The notes: generated by a model from the sequence alone, not told the origin. 64,000 nucleotides of DNA from Streptomyces echinoruber (GCF_014651135.1 NZ_BMWH01000015.1:106457-170456); one strand, 5' to 3'. Numbered from the stretch's first letter, positions 34,164 through 44,207 are shown. Program-made: numbers and translations.

Positions 34164-34664
34164 TCAGGGCACCCGCGGGAACCTCGCCTGCAGGTCCCAG
34201 ATCACCGGGTTCTCGCCCAGGTCCTCGTGCAGGTCCACCAGGTCGGCGATCAGGTCGTGCAGGAAGTCCCGTGCCTCACGGCGCAGTTCGGCGTGGGAGA
34301 AGGTCAGCGGCGGCTCCGACGGCGGCAGCCACTCCGCCTCGATGTCGACCCAGCCGAAGCGCCGCTCGAACAGCAGCCGGTCGGTGGACTCGGTGAAGTC
34401 CAGCTCCGCGCGCTGCGCACGGGCGGCGCGGGAGCCCAGCGGGTCGCGGTCCAGCCGCTCCACGATGTCGCACAGCGCCCACGCGAAGTCCAGCACCGGC
34501 ACCCATCCCCAGGCTGTGGACAGTTCCCGGTCCGTCTCGGTGTCGGCGAGGTAGACGTCCCCGCAGAACAGGTCGTGGCGCAGGGCACGGACGTCCGCCC
34601 GCCGGTAGTCGGTCTGCGGCGGGTCGGGAAAACGACGGGAGAGGGCGTAGCCGATGTCGAGCAC
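34164..34664 (-). CDS. Hypothetical protein (DUF7878-like)
   Basis: 166 residues from a GTG at 34664; the true start is uncertain, since no ribosome site is visible and the frame extends 33 codons into the upstream GNAT gene. It is soluble and acidic, with WGWVPVLDFAWALCDIVERL, a DFTESTDRLLFERRFGWVDIE stretch (21 residues, described by position about 78-98) and a helical C-terminal end (AELRREARDFLHDLIADLV). It resembles Streptomyces proteins of unknown function found beside acetyltransferases. It follows the GNAT gene with a probable overlap. Confidence 0.65.
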   Translation of the reverse strand: MLDIGYALSRRFPDPPQTDYRRADVRALRHDLFCGDVYLADTETDRELSTAWGWVPVLDFAWALCDIVERLDRDPLGSRAARAQRAELDFTESTDRLLFERRFGWVDIEAEWLPPSEPPLTFSHAELRREARDFLHDLIADLVDLHEDLGENPVIWDLQARFPRVP

Positions 34665-34677
34665 GTAGGGGATGGTG

Positions 34678-35232
34678 TCACGCCGGCCGGGGGCGGCCCG
34701 CGCCGGACGGTTCCCGGACGGTGAGCTCCTTGCGCAGCACCGTGCAGGGACGCCCCCGCTCACGGTCGGCGCGGTGGGCGAGGGGGACGTAGCCCAGGCG
34801 CGTCCAGAAGGCGAGGGCGCCGGGGTTGGCGTCCAGGACGGCGAGGCGGACGGCGGTGCGCCCGGCCGCGCGGAAGCGGTCCTCGACGAGGCCGGCGATC
34901 CGGCGGCCGTACCCCCGGCGGTGCAGGCGCCCGTCGACCATCAGCAGGCCGATCCACGGGTCCGGGTCGTCGGGGTCGGGGTGGTGGGCGAGAGTGATCA
35001 CGACACCCACGAGCCGGCCGCCGTCGCGGGCGAGCAGCACCTCCGTGTCCGGGTTCGCCCACTCCCCCGCCAGCTCCGCCATCACCTGCTCGGGCCGGAT
35101 GTCGTCCGGGTCCGGGAAGTCGCCGCTGAGCGCGTGGTAGGCGCGGTTGGTGGCGTACAGGGCGGTGAGCTCGGCCGGCAGCGGGTCCGGTACGCCCTCG
35201 CCGGGCACGACGGTCAGCGGGGTGAGGATCAC
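34678..35232 (-). CDS. GNAT-family N-acetyltransferase
   Basis: 184 residues. The acetyl-CoA motif is recognisable as DGRLHRRGYGRRIAGLVEDR (R-x-x-G-x-G/A) with the following AVRLAVLDANPGALAFWTRLGY, the typical GNAT B motif. N-terminal substrate region: YATNRAYHALSGDFPD. The substrate is unknown. The start is the ATG at 35232. Downstream the DUF7878-like gene probably overlaps. Upstream lie 30-bp tandem repeats. Confidence 0.9.
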   Translation of the reverse strand: MILTPLTVVPGEGVPDPLPAELTALYATNRAYHALSGDFPDPDDIRPEQVMAELAGEWANPDTEVLLARDGGRLVGVVITLAHHPDPDDPDPWIGLLMVDGRLHRRGYGRRIAGLVEDRFRAAGRTAVRLAVLDANPGALAFWTRLGYVPLAHRADRERGRPCTVLRKELTVREPSGAGRPRPA

Positions 35233-35260
35233 CCGGCTACGGTAGCCCGGGGCCGGACGA

Positions 35261-35340
35261 ACCGGGCCCGGTGAGGCCGGGACCGGTGGGACCGGGCCCG
35301 GTGAGGCCAGGACCGGTGGGACCGGGCCCGGTGAGGCCGG
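35261..35340 (+). repeat. 30-bp tandem repeats (2.7 copies)
   Basis: Unit beginning accgggcccggtgaggccgg, with one base changed in the middle copy, between the GNAT and pentapeptide genes. Confidence 0.9.
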
Positions 35341-35393
35341 GCTCGCGGCGGCGGGCCGCTCAGTCCGCCAGTCCGCTCAGCCCGCCAGTCCTC

Positions 35394-36095
35394 TCAGTCC
35401 TCCACCCGGATTCCCAGCCGCGCCGCCAGCACCGGTGCCAGGTCCAGCAGTTGGGCCGTGCCGATCACCGCGCCCGCCAGCCGGTCGAGGCCGCGCGCGA
35501 CGTCCAGCGCGGCGGCCTGCCGCAGGTCCACGTCCGTGAGGGTGGCCGCGGTGAGGTCCGCCCCCGTCAGGCGGCTGCCGACGAACGCGACCCGGTTCAG
35601 GCGGGCGCCGGCGAAATCCGGTTCGATCAGGACGCAGTCCTGGAAGACGACGTCGGTGAGTCTCGCCGAGCGCAGGTTGACGTAGTCCAGCTTGCCGCCG
35701 CGGACCAGGACGCGTTCCAGCACGGCGCCGTGGAGCTGGGTGCCGCCGAGGCGGGCGTCGAGCAGCTCGGTGTCGCGCAGCCCGGCCTCGGCGAGGTCGG
35801 TGCCGACGCCGCGTACGCCGGTGAGCCGGGAGTCCAGGACGCGGGCGCGCCGCAGCCGCGTGCCGTCCAGGGCGCACCCGGTCAGCGCGCACTCCAGGAA
35901 GCGCGCGCCGGACGCGTCCTGCCCGGCGAGGTCCGTCCCGCGGAAGTCCAGCCCGTCGTAGTCCCCGTCCGGTGTCAGCTCCCCGCCGCCGTACGGCTCC
36001 AGCGCCGGCAACCGCGTCTGCGGCCGCCGCGGCTCCCGCACGCCCCTGCCGCCCGTCACGCCCCTGCCGCCGCCCCTCGCTCCCCTCCCGCTCAT
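35394..36095 (-). CDS. Pentapeptide-repeat protein
   Basis: About 233 residues from the ATG at 36095. From about residue 45 the protein is a right-handed beta-helix of A(D/N)LxX-type repeats (LDFRGTDLAGQDASGARFL, TGADLTAATLTDVDLRQA), ending with a short capping segment AQLLDLAPVLAARLG. Some family members mimic DNA or block gyrase; no such role can be read here. The N-terminal Gly/Arg-rich part is encoded by 21-bp tandem DNA repeats, each carrying AGGGGAGCG-ATG, so at least two start sites (36095, 36113) have identical ribosome-site contexts. Confidence 0.8.
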   Translation of the reverse strand: MSGRGARGGGRGVTGGRGVREPRRPQTRLPALEPYGGGELTPDGDYDGLDFRGTDLAGQDASGARFLECALTGCALDGTRLRRARVLDSRLTGVRGVGTDLAEAGLRDTELLDARLGGTQLHGAVLERVLVRGGKLDYVNLRSARLTDVVFQDCVLIEPDFAGARLNRVAFVGSRLTGADLTAATLTDVDLRQAAALDVARGLDRLAGAVIGTAQLLDLAPVLAARLGIRVED

Positions 36096-36186
36096 CGCTC
36101 CCCTGCCGCCCATCGCTCCCCTGCCGCCCGTCACGCCTCGCCACCCGCCTTCCGCACCGGTCCGCCGCTCACCGCCGCCATCCTGC

Positions 36187-36254
36187 ACCCCGCCACCGAC
36201 ACCTCCCCCGACCAGTTGGAACCCCGCCACCGACACCTCCTCCGACCAGCCGGA
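36187..36254. repeat. 34-bp direct repeats
   Basis: Two adjacent units (36187-36220, 36221-36254) beginning accccgccaccgacacctcc, with three base differences, upstream of the pentapeptide gene. Confidence 0.9.
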
Positions 36255-36345
36255 ACCCCGCCGATGTCACATTTCGGCCACCCGCTCGGTCGTATTCCAC
36301 ACAAGGCCCCACGCCGGGCCGGGCCCGACCGGAGGGAGACCCCAT

Positions 36346-36394
36346 CCATGCCATCCATGCCATCCACGCGATCCATGCGATCCATGCGATCCGT
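36346..36394 (+). repeat. 9-bp microsatellite
   Basis: Six units of catccatgc and gatccatgc type. They form the first codons of the oxidoreductase remnant. Confidence 0.9.
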
Positions 36395-36557
36395 GCACCG
36401 CATCACCGCCGTCGGCGGCGGGTTCGCCGGCCTCACCACCACGATCGCCGCCGCGCTCGCCATCGCCGAGGCCGGGGCCAGGGTCACCCCGCACGGCCGC
36501 ACCGGCGCGGCCGGCCCCGGCCAGGCCCGCGCCGGAAAGGCGGTCCTGGAACCATGA
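36349..36557 (+). pseudogene. Remnant of a FAD/NAD(P)-dependent oxidoreductase N-terminus
   Basis: An open frame gives, after Met/Arg/Ser repeats, HRITAVGGGFAGLTTTIAAA and AIAEAGARVT. This is the Rossmann GxGxxG-type dinucleotide-binding start of phytoene-dehydrogenase-like or other flavoproteins. The frame stops about 40 codons later (VLEP, stop at about 36555), where a normal protein would run on for 400. No continuation in other frames was recognised. It is probably a deletion remnant, beside an MFS exporter. Confidence 0.55.
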
Positions 36558-36658
36558 CCGGACGCTCCTGCCGCCGGTACGCCGGCCGCACCTGGGCCGG
36601 CGGACTGCGCTCCCTCCCTGCGGATGCGCACCACCCCGATCCGTGGTCTTCTGACCGG

Positions 36659-38161
36659 ATGGACTTCACCCGAACAGCCGACACGACGCCGGCCCCGGGG
36701 TCCGACCCCCACCGCTGGTGGGGCCTGGTCGTCATCGCCCTCGCCCAGCTGATGGTGGTGCTGGACGCCACCATCGTGAACATCGCGCTGCCCTCCGCGC
36801 AGCACGCCCTGGGCATCTCCGACGCGCACCGGCAGTGGGTGATCACCGCCTACACGCTCGCCTTCGGCGGCCTGCTCCTGCTGGGCGGCCGCATCGCCGA
36901 CCTGGCGGGCCGCAAACGCACCTTCGTCATCGGCCTGACCGGCTTCGCCGCCGCCTCCGCGCTCGGCGGCGCCGCCACCACCGCCGGGATGCTGTTCGGC
37001 GCCCGCGCGCTGCAGGGCGCCTTCGCCGCCGTCCTCGCCCCGTCCGCGCTGAGCCTGCTGACCACGACGTTCACCGACCCGCGCGAGCGCGGCAAGGCGT
37101 TCGGCGTCTACGGCGCGCTCGCGGGCAGCGGCTCGGCGATCGGGTTCATCGTCGGCGGCCTGCTCACCCAGTACCTGAACTGGCGCTGGTGCCTGTACGT
37201 CAACGTGCCGATCGCCGCCGTCGCCGTCCTCGGCGCGCTCGCCCTGCTGCACGACCGCCCCGGGCACACCGAGGCCCGCCTGGACGTGCCGGGCGTGCTG
37301 CTGGGCTGCGGCGGGCTCGTCGCGATCGTGTACGGCTTCAGCGAGGCCGAGCCGCGCGGCTGGAGCGACCCCCTGGTGCTCGCCCTGTTCGCCCTGGGGA
37401 CCGCGCTGCTCGCCGCGTTCGTGGCCTGGCAGACCCGCGCGCCCCACCCCCTGCTGCCGCTGCACGTGATCCGGGACCGCAACCGCGCCGGCTGCTTCCT
37501 GACCATGGCGCTCGCCACCGTCGGCATGTTCGGGCTGTTCCTGTTCATGACCTACTACCTGCAGGTCGTCCTCGGCTACTCGCCGGTCCGCACCGGCCTG
37601 GCCTTCCTGCCGCTGACCGCGGCCATCGTCACCGGCTCCACCCAGATCTCCGCCCGGCTGCTGCACCACGTGCCGCCGCGCGCCCTGATGGTGCCGGGCA
37701 TGGTGCTGGCCGCCGCCGGCATGGTGCTGCTGACCCGGATGACCGTGCACTCCTCCTACGCCGGCGAGATCCTGCCCTCACTGATCCTGATGGGCCTCGG
37801 CATGGGCCTGACCTTCATGCCGGTGTTCTCCACGGCCACCGCCGGGGTCGCCCCGCAGGACGCCGGCGTGACCTCCGCGACCGTCAACACCGCCCAGCAG
37901 GTCGGCGGTTCCGTCGGCACCGCGCTGCTGAACACCATCGCCACCACCAGCAGCGCCGCCTATATCGCCGCCCGCCTGCACAGCCCGGCCCAGCGGGCCG
38001 CGGTCGTCCCGGCGGGCGTGGTGCACGGCTACACCGTCGCCCTGTGGTGGGCGGCCGCCGTGATGCTCCTGGCCGGCCTGGTCGCGGGCCTGATGGTCAC
38101 CGCCCGGGCCCCCAAGCACGGCGCACCGGCCCGGGAACCGGTCGCGGAGTCGGTGGGCTGA
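36659..38161 (+). CDS. MFS drug exporter (DHA2, 14-TM type)
   Basis: 500 residues. WWGLVVIALAQLMVVLDATI is motif D1-like helix 1, LLGGRIADLAGRKRTF is motif A, and APSALSLLTTTFTDPRERGK and GSGSAIGFIVGGLLT (motif C of antiporters) are typical of EmrB/QacA-type proton-driven exporters. About 14 hydrophobic segments. The ATG at 36659 gives the family-length protein, although the frame is open upstream. No adjacent TetR regulator is seen. Substrate unknown. Confidence 0.93.
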   Translation: MDFTRTADTTPAPGSDPHRWWGLVVIALAQLMVVLDATIVNIALPSAQHALGISDAHRQWVITAYTLAFGGLLLLGGRIADLAGRKRTFVIGLTGFAAASALGGAATTAGMLFGARALQGAFAAVLAPSALSLLTTTFTDPRERGKAFGVYGALAGSGSAIGFIVGGLLTQYLNWRWCLYVNVPIAAVAVLGALALLHDRPGHTEARLDVPGVLLGCGGLVAIVYGFSEAEPRGWSDPLVLALFALGTALLAAFVAWQTRAPHPLLPLHVIRDRNRAGCFLTMALATVGMFGLFLFMTYYLQVVLGYSPVRTGLAFLPLTAAIVTGSTQISARLLHHVPPRALMVPGMVLAAAGMVLLTRMTVHSSYAGEILPSLILMGLGMGLTFMPVFSTATAGVAPQDAGVTSATVNTAQQVGGSVGTALLNTIATTSSAAYIAARLHSPAQRAAVVPAGVVHGYTVALWWAAAVMLLAGLVAGLMVTARAPKHGAPAREPVAESVG

Positions 38162-38368
38162 CCGGGCCGCACCGGCGGCCACGGCGCCGACCGGGACCCG
38201 CCGACGGCCACACCGGCGTACGGCCACCGGCCCGGCGTACGGCCACCGGCCGCGCGCCGCCGCGCCCGCGTGCGTCCGCGCCGGCGCCGCGATCCCGCCG
38301 GCGCCGCGTTTTCGCCAGTGCCCCGGCCCCGCCCGTACCACCCGTGCCGCCCCGTCAGTGCCGCCCCG

Positions 38369-39775
38369 TCAGTGCCGCCCCGCCACCCGGTCCGCCGCCC
38401 GCGCCGGCCACGAGGACCGCGCGCGGCCCGTGACCCGCTCCCGCCGGTCGGCGGCACGGTAGGCGACGTAGAGGCCCCGCACACCCAGCCAGCGCAGCGG
38501 CTCGGGCTCCCAGCGCCGCACCCGGTGGTTCACCCACGGCAGCCCGGTCAACTCCGTGGGGCCGCCCTGCCCGGAGTCCAGGCACACCAGGTCGCCCAGC
38601 GTGCGGGCGGCGAGGTTGCTGGTGGCGACGCCGGAACCGACGTACCCGCCCGCCCAGCCCAGGCCCGTCGCACGGTCCAGGGCGACGGTCGTGCACCAGT
38701 CGCGCGGCACCCCCAGCACCCCCGACCAGGCGTGCGCGACCCGCACCCCGGCCAGCACCGGGAAGAACCGCACGAGGATCTCCCGCAACGCCCCGACGGT
38801 CGCCGCCCGGGTGCGCCCGTCGTAATCCGTACGGGAGCCGAAACGGTACGGCACCCCGCGCCCGCCGAGCGCGATCCGCCCGTCGACGGTGCGCTGCGCG
38901 TACATGTAGGCGTGCGCCAGGTCGCCCAGCGTCTCCCGGCCCGCCCAGCCGATCTCCGCCCACTGTTCTTCGGTCAGCGGCTCGGTCACGATCATGGAGG
39001 AGTTCATCGGCAGCCAGGTCCGCCGCTGACCCCGCAGCGCGGCCGTGAAACCCTCCGTGCAGCGCAGCACGTACGGCGCCCGCACGGTGCCGTACGGCGT
39101 CACCGCCCGCCCCGGCCGGATGTCGGTCACCGGCGTCCCCTCGTGGATCACCACCCCGAGCCGCTCCACGGCCGCCGCGAGCCCCTTCACCAGCCTCGCC
39201 GGATGCACCCGGGCCCCGTGCGGCGTCCACGTCGACCCCAGCGCGCCCGCGACGCGGACGCGCCCGGCGGTCTCCTCGGCGCCGTACAGCTCCCGGTCCT
39301 TCTCCCCGAACGCCACCTCCGCCGCGTGGTACGCCTCCAGCCGCGCCCACTGCGCCGGGGTGGTGGCCACCTCCAGGACCCCGCCCTTGTGCAGGCCGGC
39401 GTCGATGCCCTCCGCGGCGGCGACCCGGATCACCTCGTCCACGGTGTCGTTCATCGCCCGCTGCAGCCGCACCGCCGCCTCACGCCCGTGCAACCGCGCG
39501 TACCGGTCACGGCCCGCGACGCCGTTGTAGAGCCAGCCCCCGTTGCGCCCGGAGGCGCCGTAACCGCAGAACCGCTGCTCCAGCACGACCACCCGCAGGG
39601 ACGGCACCGCCCGCTTCAGGTAGTACGCCGTCCACAGCCCCGTGTAGCCGCCGCCGACGACGACCACGTCGGCCGACGCCTCCCCGGGCAGGGGCGCCCG
39701 CACCGGGGGAAGACCGTCGTCCGCGAACCAGAAGGAGACACCGCCGTTGACCGCACCGCTCGCCGAGCTGCCCAT
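38369..39775 (-). CDS. FAD-dependent amino-acid/amine oxidoreductase (DadA-like)
   Basis: 468 residues. SADVVVVGGGYTGLWTAYYL is the FAD-binding GxGxxG motif. RFCGYGASGRNGGWLYNG matches the GASGRN(G)G region of glutamylputrescine-oxidase/DadA-type enzymes. The C-terminal GYVGSGVATSNLAARTLGDL is the second FAD contact. It probably oxidises an amine or D-amino acid. The ATG at 39775 is preferred over one 20 codons upstream, which would overlap the neighbouring promoter. The rhomboid-like gene lies upstream on the same strand. Confidence 0.9.
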   Translation of the reverse strand: MGSSASGAVNGGVSFWFADDGLPPVRAPLPGEASADVVVVGGGYTGLWTAYYLKRAVPSLRVVVLEQRFCGYGASGRNGGWLYNGVAGRDRYARLHGREAAVRLQRAMNDTVDEVIRVAAAEGIDAGLHKGGVLEVATTPAQWARLEAYHAAEVAFGEKDRELYGAEETAGRVRVAGALGSTWTPHGARVHPARLVKGLAAAVERLGVVIHEGTPVTDIRPGRAVTPYGTVRAPYVLRCTEGFTAALRGQRRTWLPMNSSMIVTEPLTEEQWAEIGWAGRETLGDLAHAYMYAQRTVDGRIALGGRGVPYRFGSRTDYDGRTRAATVGALREILVRFFPVLAGVRVAHAWSGVLGVPRDWCTTVALDRATGLGWAGGYVGSGVATSNLAARTLGDLVCLDSGQGGPTELTGLPWVNHRVRRWEPEPLRWLGVRGLYVAYRAADRRERVTGRARSSWPARAADRVAGRH

Positions 39776-39785
39776 GGCCGGGACG

Positions 39786-40487
39786 TTAACCCCTGGGCAA
39801 GGCCGGTGTCTCCTTCGGATTCCGTGCTTTTCCACGCCCCCTGACCAGCGGAAAACACGCCAGACCGATCAACACGGCGGTGAAGTGGCCGAGATCGGTG
39901 AAGGTGCGCCCCAGGACCAGCGGCACCGCGTACCCGCCGACGACGGCCACCGCGTACCCGTACCGCCAGGGCGCCGGAATCCGGTAGGCGAGCACCCCCA
40001 TCACCCCCGCCAGCGCGTAGCTGACCCCCACATCGAGCGTGTCGACGGCCGACCTCGGCGCCATGCCCTGCTCGATCGCCCACAACAGCGCGCCCTCGCT
40101 GATCAGCGTCGCCAGCACGTGCGCCGCCGCGCACACCAGCAGCCAGCGCACCGTGCCCAGCCAGCGCTCCGCGGGCGCGTGGAACACCGTGTACAACGCC
40201 GCGTACGGCACCCAGTGCGCGCTCTCGATCCACATCGCGCTCGACACCAGCACCCGCACCGGATGCCGGGACAGCTCGTGGATGTTGGTCGACCGCTGCC
40301 GCAGGAACTCCCGCTCGAACTCCGGTGACATGTGGTGCAGGGCGATCGTGGTGACGAACAGCACCACCAGCCACCCGTACGTCCCCGGCGCACTGCGCAC
40401 CCACGCCCCGACCCGGCCGAACCCCCGGCCCTTTCCCGCTTTCCCCGCTTTCCCTGCCTTCTCCGCTTTCTTGGTGAGGCGATTCAC
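39786..40487 (-). CDS. Rhomboid-like membrane protein
   Basis: 233 residues from a GTG at 40487. A Lys-rich N-terminal tail (KKAEKAGKAGKAGKGRG) is followed by about six membrane helices (WLVVLFVTTIALHHM, WLLVCAAAHVLATLISEGAL, GVSYALAGVMGVLAYRIP and others). The family of rhomboid-like proteins keeps the fold, with H in the second helix region and S in GVSYALAGV, but I cannot see the full GxSG protease motif, so activity is doubtful. It lies 10 bp before the FAD oxidoreductase gene start. Confidence 0.75.
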   Translation of the reverse strand: MNRLTKKAEKAGKAGKAGKGRGFGRVGAWVRSAPGTYGWLVVLFVTTIALHHMSPEFEREFLRQRSTNIHELSRHPVRVLVSSAMWIESAHWVPYAALYTVFHAPAERWLGTVRWLLVCAAAHVLATLISEGALLWAIEQGMAPRSAVDTLDVGVSYALAGVMGVLAYRIPAPWRYGYAVAVVGGYAVPLVLGRTFTDLGHFTAVLIGLACFPLVRGRGKARNPKETPALPRG

Positions 40488-40574
40488 GTCCGCCAGTATC
40501 GTCCCGTCCGTCCCACGAGGGCCGCCCGGAGAACGGCCGCCGCCCGCACCGCCATTCGGGTTGGCCTCGCCCCC

Positions 40575-40814
40575 GTGATCCGCACCGCGGCCCCGCCGAC
40601 GTCCCCGTCGTCCACACCCTGATCCGCGAACTCGCGACGTACGAGAAGGCCCCCGACGAGGCCAGGGCCACCCCCGCCCAGCTCCACGACGCGCTCTTCG
40701 GCGACCGCCCCGCGACCGGCTTCCACGAGGCACTCGGCGCCCGACCGCAGGACGAGTGGACGGTGTACCGGCTGACGGGGGGAGGCACTGGCGGCGCTCG
40801 GCGCGCAGGCGTGA
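40575..40814 (+). pseudogene. Decayed GNAT acetyltransferase gene
   Basis: A GTG at 40575 opens VIRTAAPADVPVVHTLIREL, then ATYEKAPDEARAT, the N-terminus of diamine-type GNAT enzymes. It jumps at about 40720 straight to the family C-terminus (GFHEALGARPQDEWTVYRLT). About 65-70 residues holding the acetyl-CoA site are missing. One extra G in a G-run at about 40782 then shifts the frame; without it the end would read EALAALGAQA and stop at 40814. An internal deletion and a frameshift make it non-functional. Confidence 0.8.
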
Positions 40815-40873
40815 CGCAGATATGAGAAGGCCCAGGCCGGAGACCACTCTGACAACTCTGACCTGGGCTTTCG

Positions 40874-40947
40874 AGCCCCCTGTCGGATTCGAACCGACGA
40901 CCTGCTGTTTACAAGACAGCTGCTCTGACCAGCTGAGCTAAGGAGGC
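40874..40947 (-). tRNA. tRNA-Thr (anticodon TGT)
   Basis: 74 nt on the minus strand. GCCTCCT pairs with AGGGGGC (acceptor), the D-arm is AGCTCAGCTGGTCAGAGC, the anticodon arm is GCTGT-CTTGTAA-ACAGC with anticodon TGT (reads ACA), and the T-arm is TCGG-TTCGAATC-CGA. The CCA end is not encoded. Confidence 0.97.
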
Positions 40948-41080
40948 GCGGCACACACGTGCCCGTGCAGTGTACCCAAGCCCCCTCGCCGCCCCGTCGA
41001 AAGTTTCCGCGAAGTTCACAGCCGTACAGGTGCTGACAGACCGGGTGAACGCCGGGTACCGTCCTCCCAGTCCATTCGTG

Positions 41081-41092
41081 TGGACTACACCA
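41081..41092 (+). promoter_or_regulatory. DasR-responsive element-like site before msiK
   Basis: TGGACTACACCA matches TGGTCTAGACCA at 10 of 12 positions, 87 bp upstream of the msiK start. It is nearly the same variant as the sites at 25118 and 25136. Confidence 0.6.
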
Positions 41093-41178
41093 CAGTGGGT
41101 CGTACGACCCTCGTGGCGACCACCTTCCTACTCGGATCGTCCGGCACGTTCCTGCCGGTAGAAGGGGGCCCATTCACC

Positions 41179-42312
<1,134 letters not shown>

Positions 42313-42710
42313 CCCGCCGTACCCGGCGGCAGGACATCCGTCCGTCCAGGGGCCGTTCCGCGATCCGCGGGGCGGCCCCCGCCGGTTGAGCGCCGCTTCC
42401 CCGTCGCTCCCTCGCAGCTCCCCGCCGTCTCCCTGCCGTCTTCCCCCCGTCTCCCCGTCGTCTTCCCACCGCCCCACCGTCCCGCCGCCTCGCCGCCCCC
42501 GTCGGACCCGCCGCCCCGCCGCCCCGTCGGCTGCTGTCGGCCGCTGTCGGCCGCTGTCGGCCGCTGTCGGCCGCTGTCGACAAATACCCCGGCACACCGG
42601 TCGTTTCGAGCGGTGTGCGTCAACCCCTTACCCACGAAAAGGCACTCTTACATCGCCCGAATCAGTGACTTAATGTCGCCAAATCACTACCGGGCGCTAC
42701 CCTCACACGC
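42313..42710 (+). repeat. msiK-downstream spacer: terminator and 10-bp tandem repeats
   Basis: A GGGGCCG/CGGCCCC hairpin (42349-42379) may end msiK. 42531-42580 is five copies of a ccgctgtcgg unit, and 42400-42500 is a pyrimidine-rich strand of cctcgccg and tctcccc motifs. No gene is supported. Confidence 0.75.
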
Positions 42711-43160
42711 GTGAAGCACTCCACCACCCAACAGACCCGCCGCGGCCGGGGCCCCGCCCACCGGATCGGCCGCTCCCTCGCCCTCGTCCTGCCCGTCGTG
42801 CTGGTGCTGTCCGGCACCCTCGCGGTGACTCGCGTCAACTGGACCGGGGGCCCGTCGCACTCGGTACTCGCCGCCTCCTCCGACGAGGTCTCCGCGGTCC
42901 GCTCCGGCCCGCGCCCCCCGCAGGACGTGCTGCGCGACCGGCTGCTGACGGAACTGCAGGAGAAGGACCCGGGCGTGGCCCTCACCCACCTGCAGCGGGC
43001 GGTCAACGGCCGCCCGTCGCTGGCCCGGCACTGCGCCTCCATCGCCCGCGCCCTGGGCGAGGCCGCGGTGCGCCGGTACGGCCCGACGCGCGCCCAGTCC
43101 TACGCCCGCCCCGTCTGCGACACCGCCTTCGCCTCCGGCGTCCTGGCCGCCCAGGGCTGA
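42711..43160 (+). CDS. Secreted or membrane-anchored hypothetical protein
   Basis: 149 residues from a GTG. A basic start (QQTRRGRGPAHRIGR) and a hydrophobic helix (LALVLPVVLVLSGTLAV, about 23-39) make a signal anchor. The outer part is a compact helical domain (LTELQEKDPGVALTHLQRAV, LARHCASIARALGEAAVRRYG) with two Cys (HCASI, VCDTAF) that could form a disulfide. It is conserved-looking in composition, but no family is recognised. It lies between msiK and the nucleotidyltransferase. Confidence 0.75.
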   Translation: MKHSTTQQTRRGRGPAHRIGRSLALVLPVVLVLSGTLAVTRVNWTGGPSHSVLAASSDEVSAVRSGPRPPQDVLRDRLLTELQEKDPGVALTHLQRAVNGRPSLARHCASIARALGEAAVRRYGPTRAQSYARPVCDTAFASGVLAAQG

Positions 43161-43366
43161 CCGGCACCCGGTCCGCCGCACCGCGGGCCCGGGTGCCCGC
43201 CGACTGTCCGCCCGCATGGGTGCGGACGCCGCCCGAACCGGTGAAGGCCGGTCAGGACCGGTGAGGGTCGATCAAAACCGGTAAGGGCTGGTCAAACCGG
43301 TAAGGGGAGATCAAGAAAGCGCACCGGCCGCCGTGATCGGAGAGGGGCGCCGCGTACAGTTCGGGC

Positions 43367-44095
43367 ATGACCCATCCGAACGCCTCGTCGCGCCCCACTC
43401 AGGCCGTGGTCCTGGCCGGCGGCCAGGGCTCCCGGCTGCGTCCCTACACCGACGACCGGCCCAAGCCGATGGTCGAGATCCCCGGCACGGGCACCCCGAT
43501 CATCGGCCACCAACTGACCTGGCTCGCCGAGGAGGGTGTGACGGACGTGGTGGTCTCCTGCGGCCACCTCGCCGAGGTCCTGCAGAAGTGGCTGGCGTCG
43601 GCGGATCTGCCGCTGTCCGTGACGACCGTGGTGGAGACCGAGCCGCTCGGCCGCGGCGGCGGTCTGAAGTACGCCGCGGCCCACCTCCCGCGCCCCACCG
43701 AGCCCTGGTACGCCACCAACGGCGACATCTGGACCCGCTTCTCGCTGCGGGACATGGCCGACTTCCACACCGAGCGCGACGCGGTCGCCACCCTCGCGCT
43801 GGCCCGCCCGCGCATCCCGTGGGGCGCGGTGCGGACGGACGGCTTCGGCCGCATCACCGACTTCATCGAGGCCCCGCTCTCGACGTTCGAGGTGAACGCG
43901 GGCGTGTACGTCTTCTCCCCGGAGTTCACCGCCCTGCTGCCCGAGCGCGGCGACCACGAGCGCACCACGTTCCCCCGCCTGGCCCGCGAGCGCCGCCTCG
44001 CCGGCTTCTCCCTCCCGCAGGGCGCCTACTGGCGCGCCATCGACACCGCCAAGGACCTGACGGAGGCGGCGAAGGAACTCGCGGCCCAGAGCTGA
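43367..44095 (+). CDS. Sugar-1-phosphate nucleotidyltransferase
   Basis: 242 residues. QAVVLAGGQGSRLRPYTDD with RPKPMVEI is the NTP-binding signature (GGxGxRLxPxTxxxPKPM). WYATNGDIWTRF has the metal-binding Asp, and NAGVYVFSPEFTALLP and AYWRAIDTAKDL are typical of the mannose- or glucose-1-phosphate transferase family. It makes an NDP-sugar; which base and sugar cannot be told. The ATG at 43367 has GTACAGTTCGGGC upstream. A strong terminator follows. Confidence 0.93.
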   Translation: MTHPNASSRPTQAVVLAGGQGSRLRPYTDDRPKPMVEIPGTGTPIIGHQLTWLAEEGVTDVVVSCGHLAEVLQKWLASADLPLSVTTVVETEPLGRGGGLKYAAAHLPRPTEPWYATNGDIWTRFSLRDMADFHTERDAVATLALARPRIPWGAVRTDGFGRITDFIEAPLSTFEVNAGVYVFSPEFTALLPERGDHERTTFPRLARERRLAGFSLPQGAYWRAIDTAKDLTEAAKELAAQS

Positions 44096-44158
44096 GGAAC
44101 CCGCGGCCCGGAGCCGCCGAACCGCCGCCGAACCGCCGCCCGACCGGCACCGCTTCCC

Positions 44159-44207
44159 GCATGACGACGGTCCCGCACCCTTTCCAGGTGCGGGACCGTC
44201 GTCATGC
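44159..44207 (+). terminator. Strong terminator after the nucleotidyltransferase
   Basis: A perfect 21-bp stem (GCATGACGACGGTCCCGCA and its complement) with a 7-nt CTTTCCA loop, 63 bp after the stop. It is the longest hairpin in the window. Confidence 0.9.
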
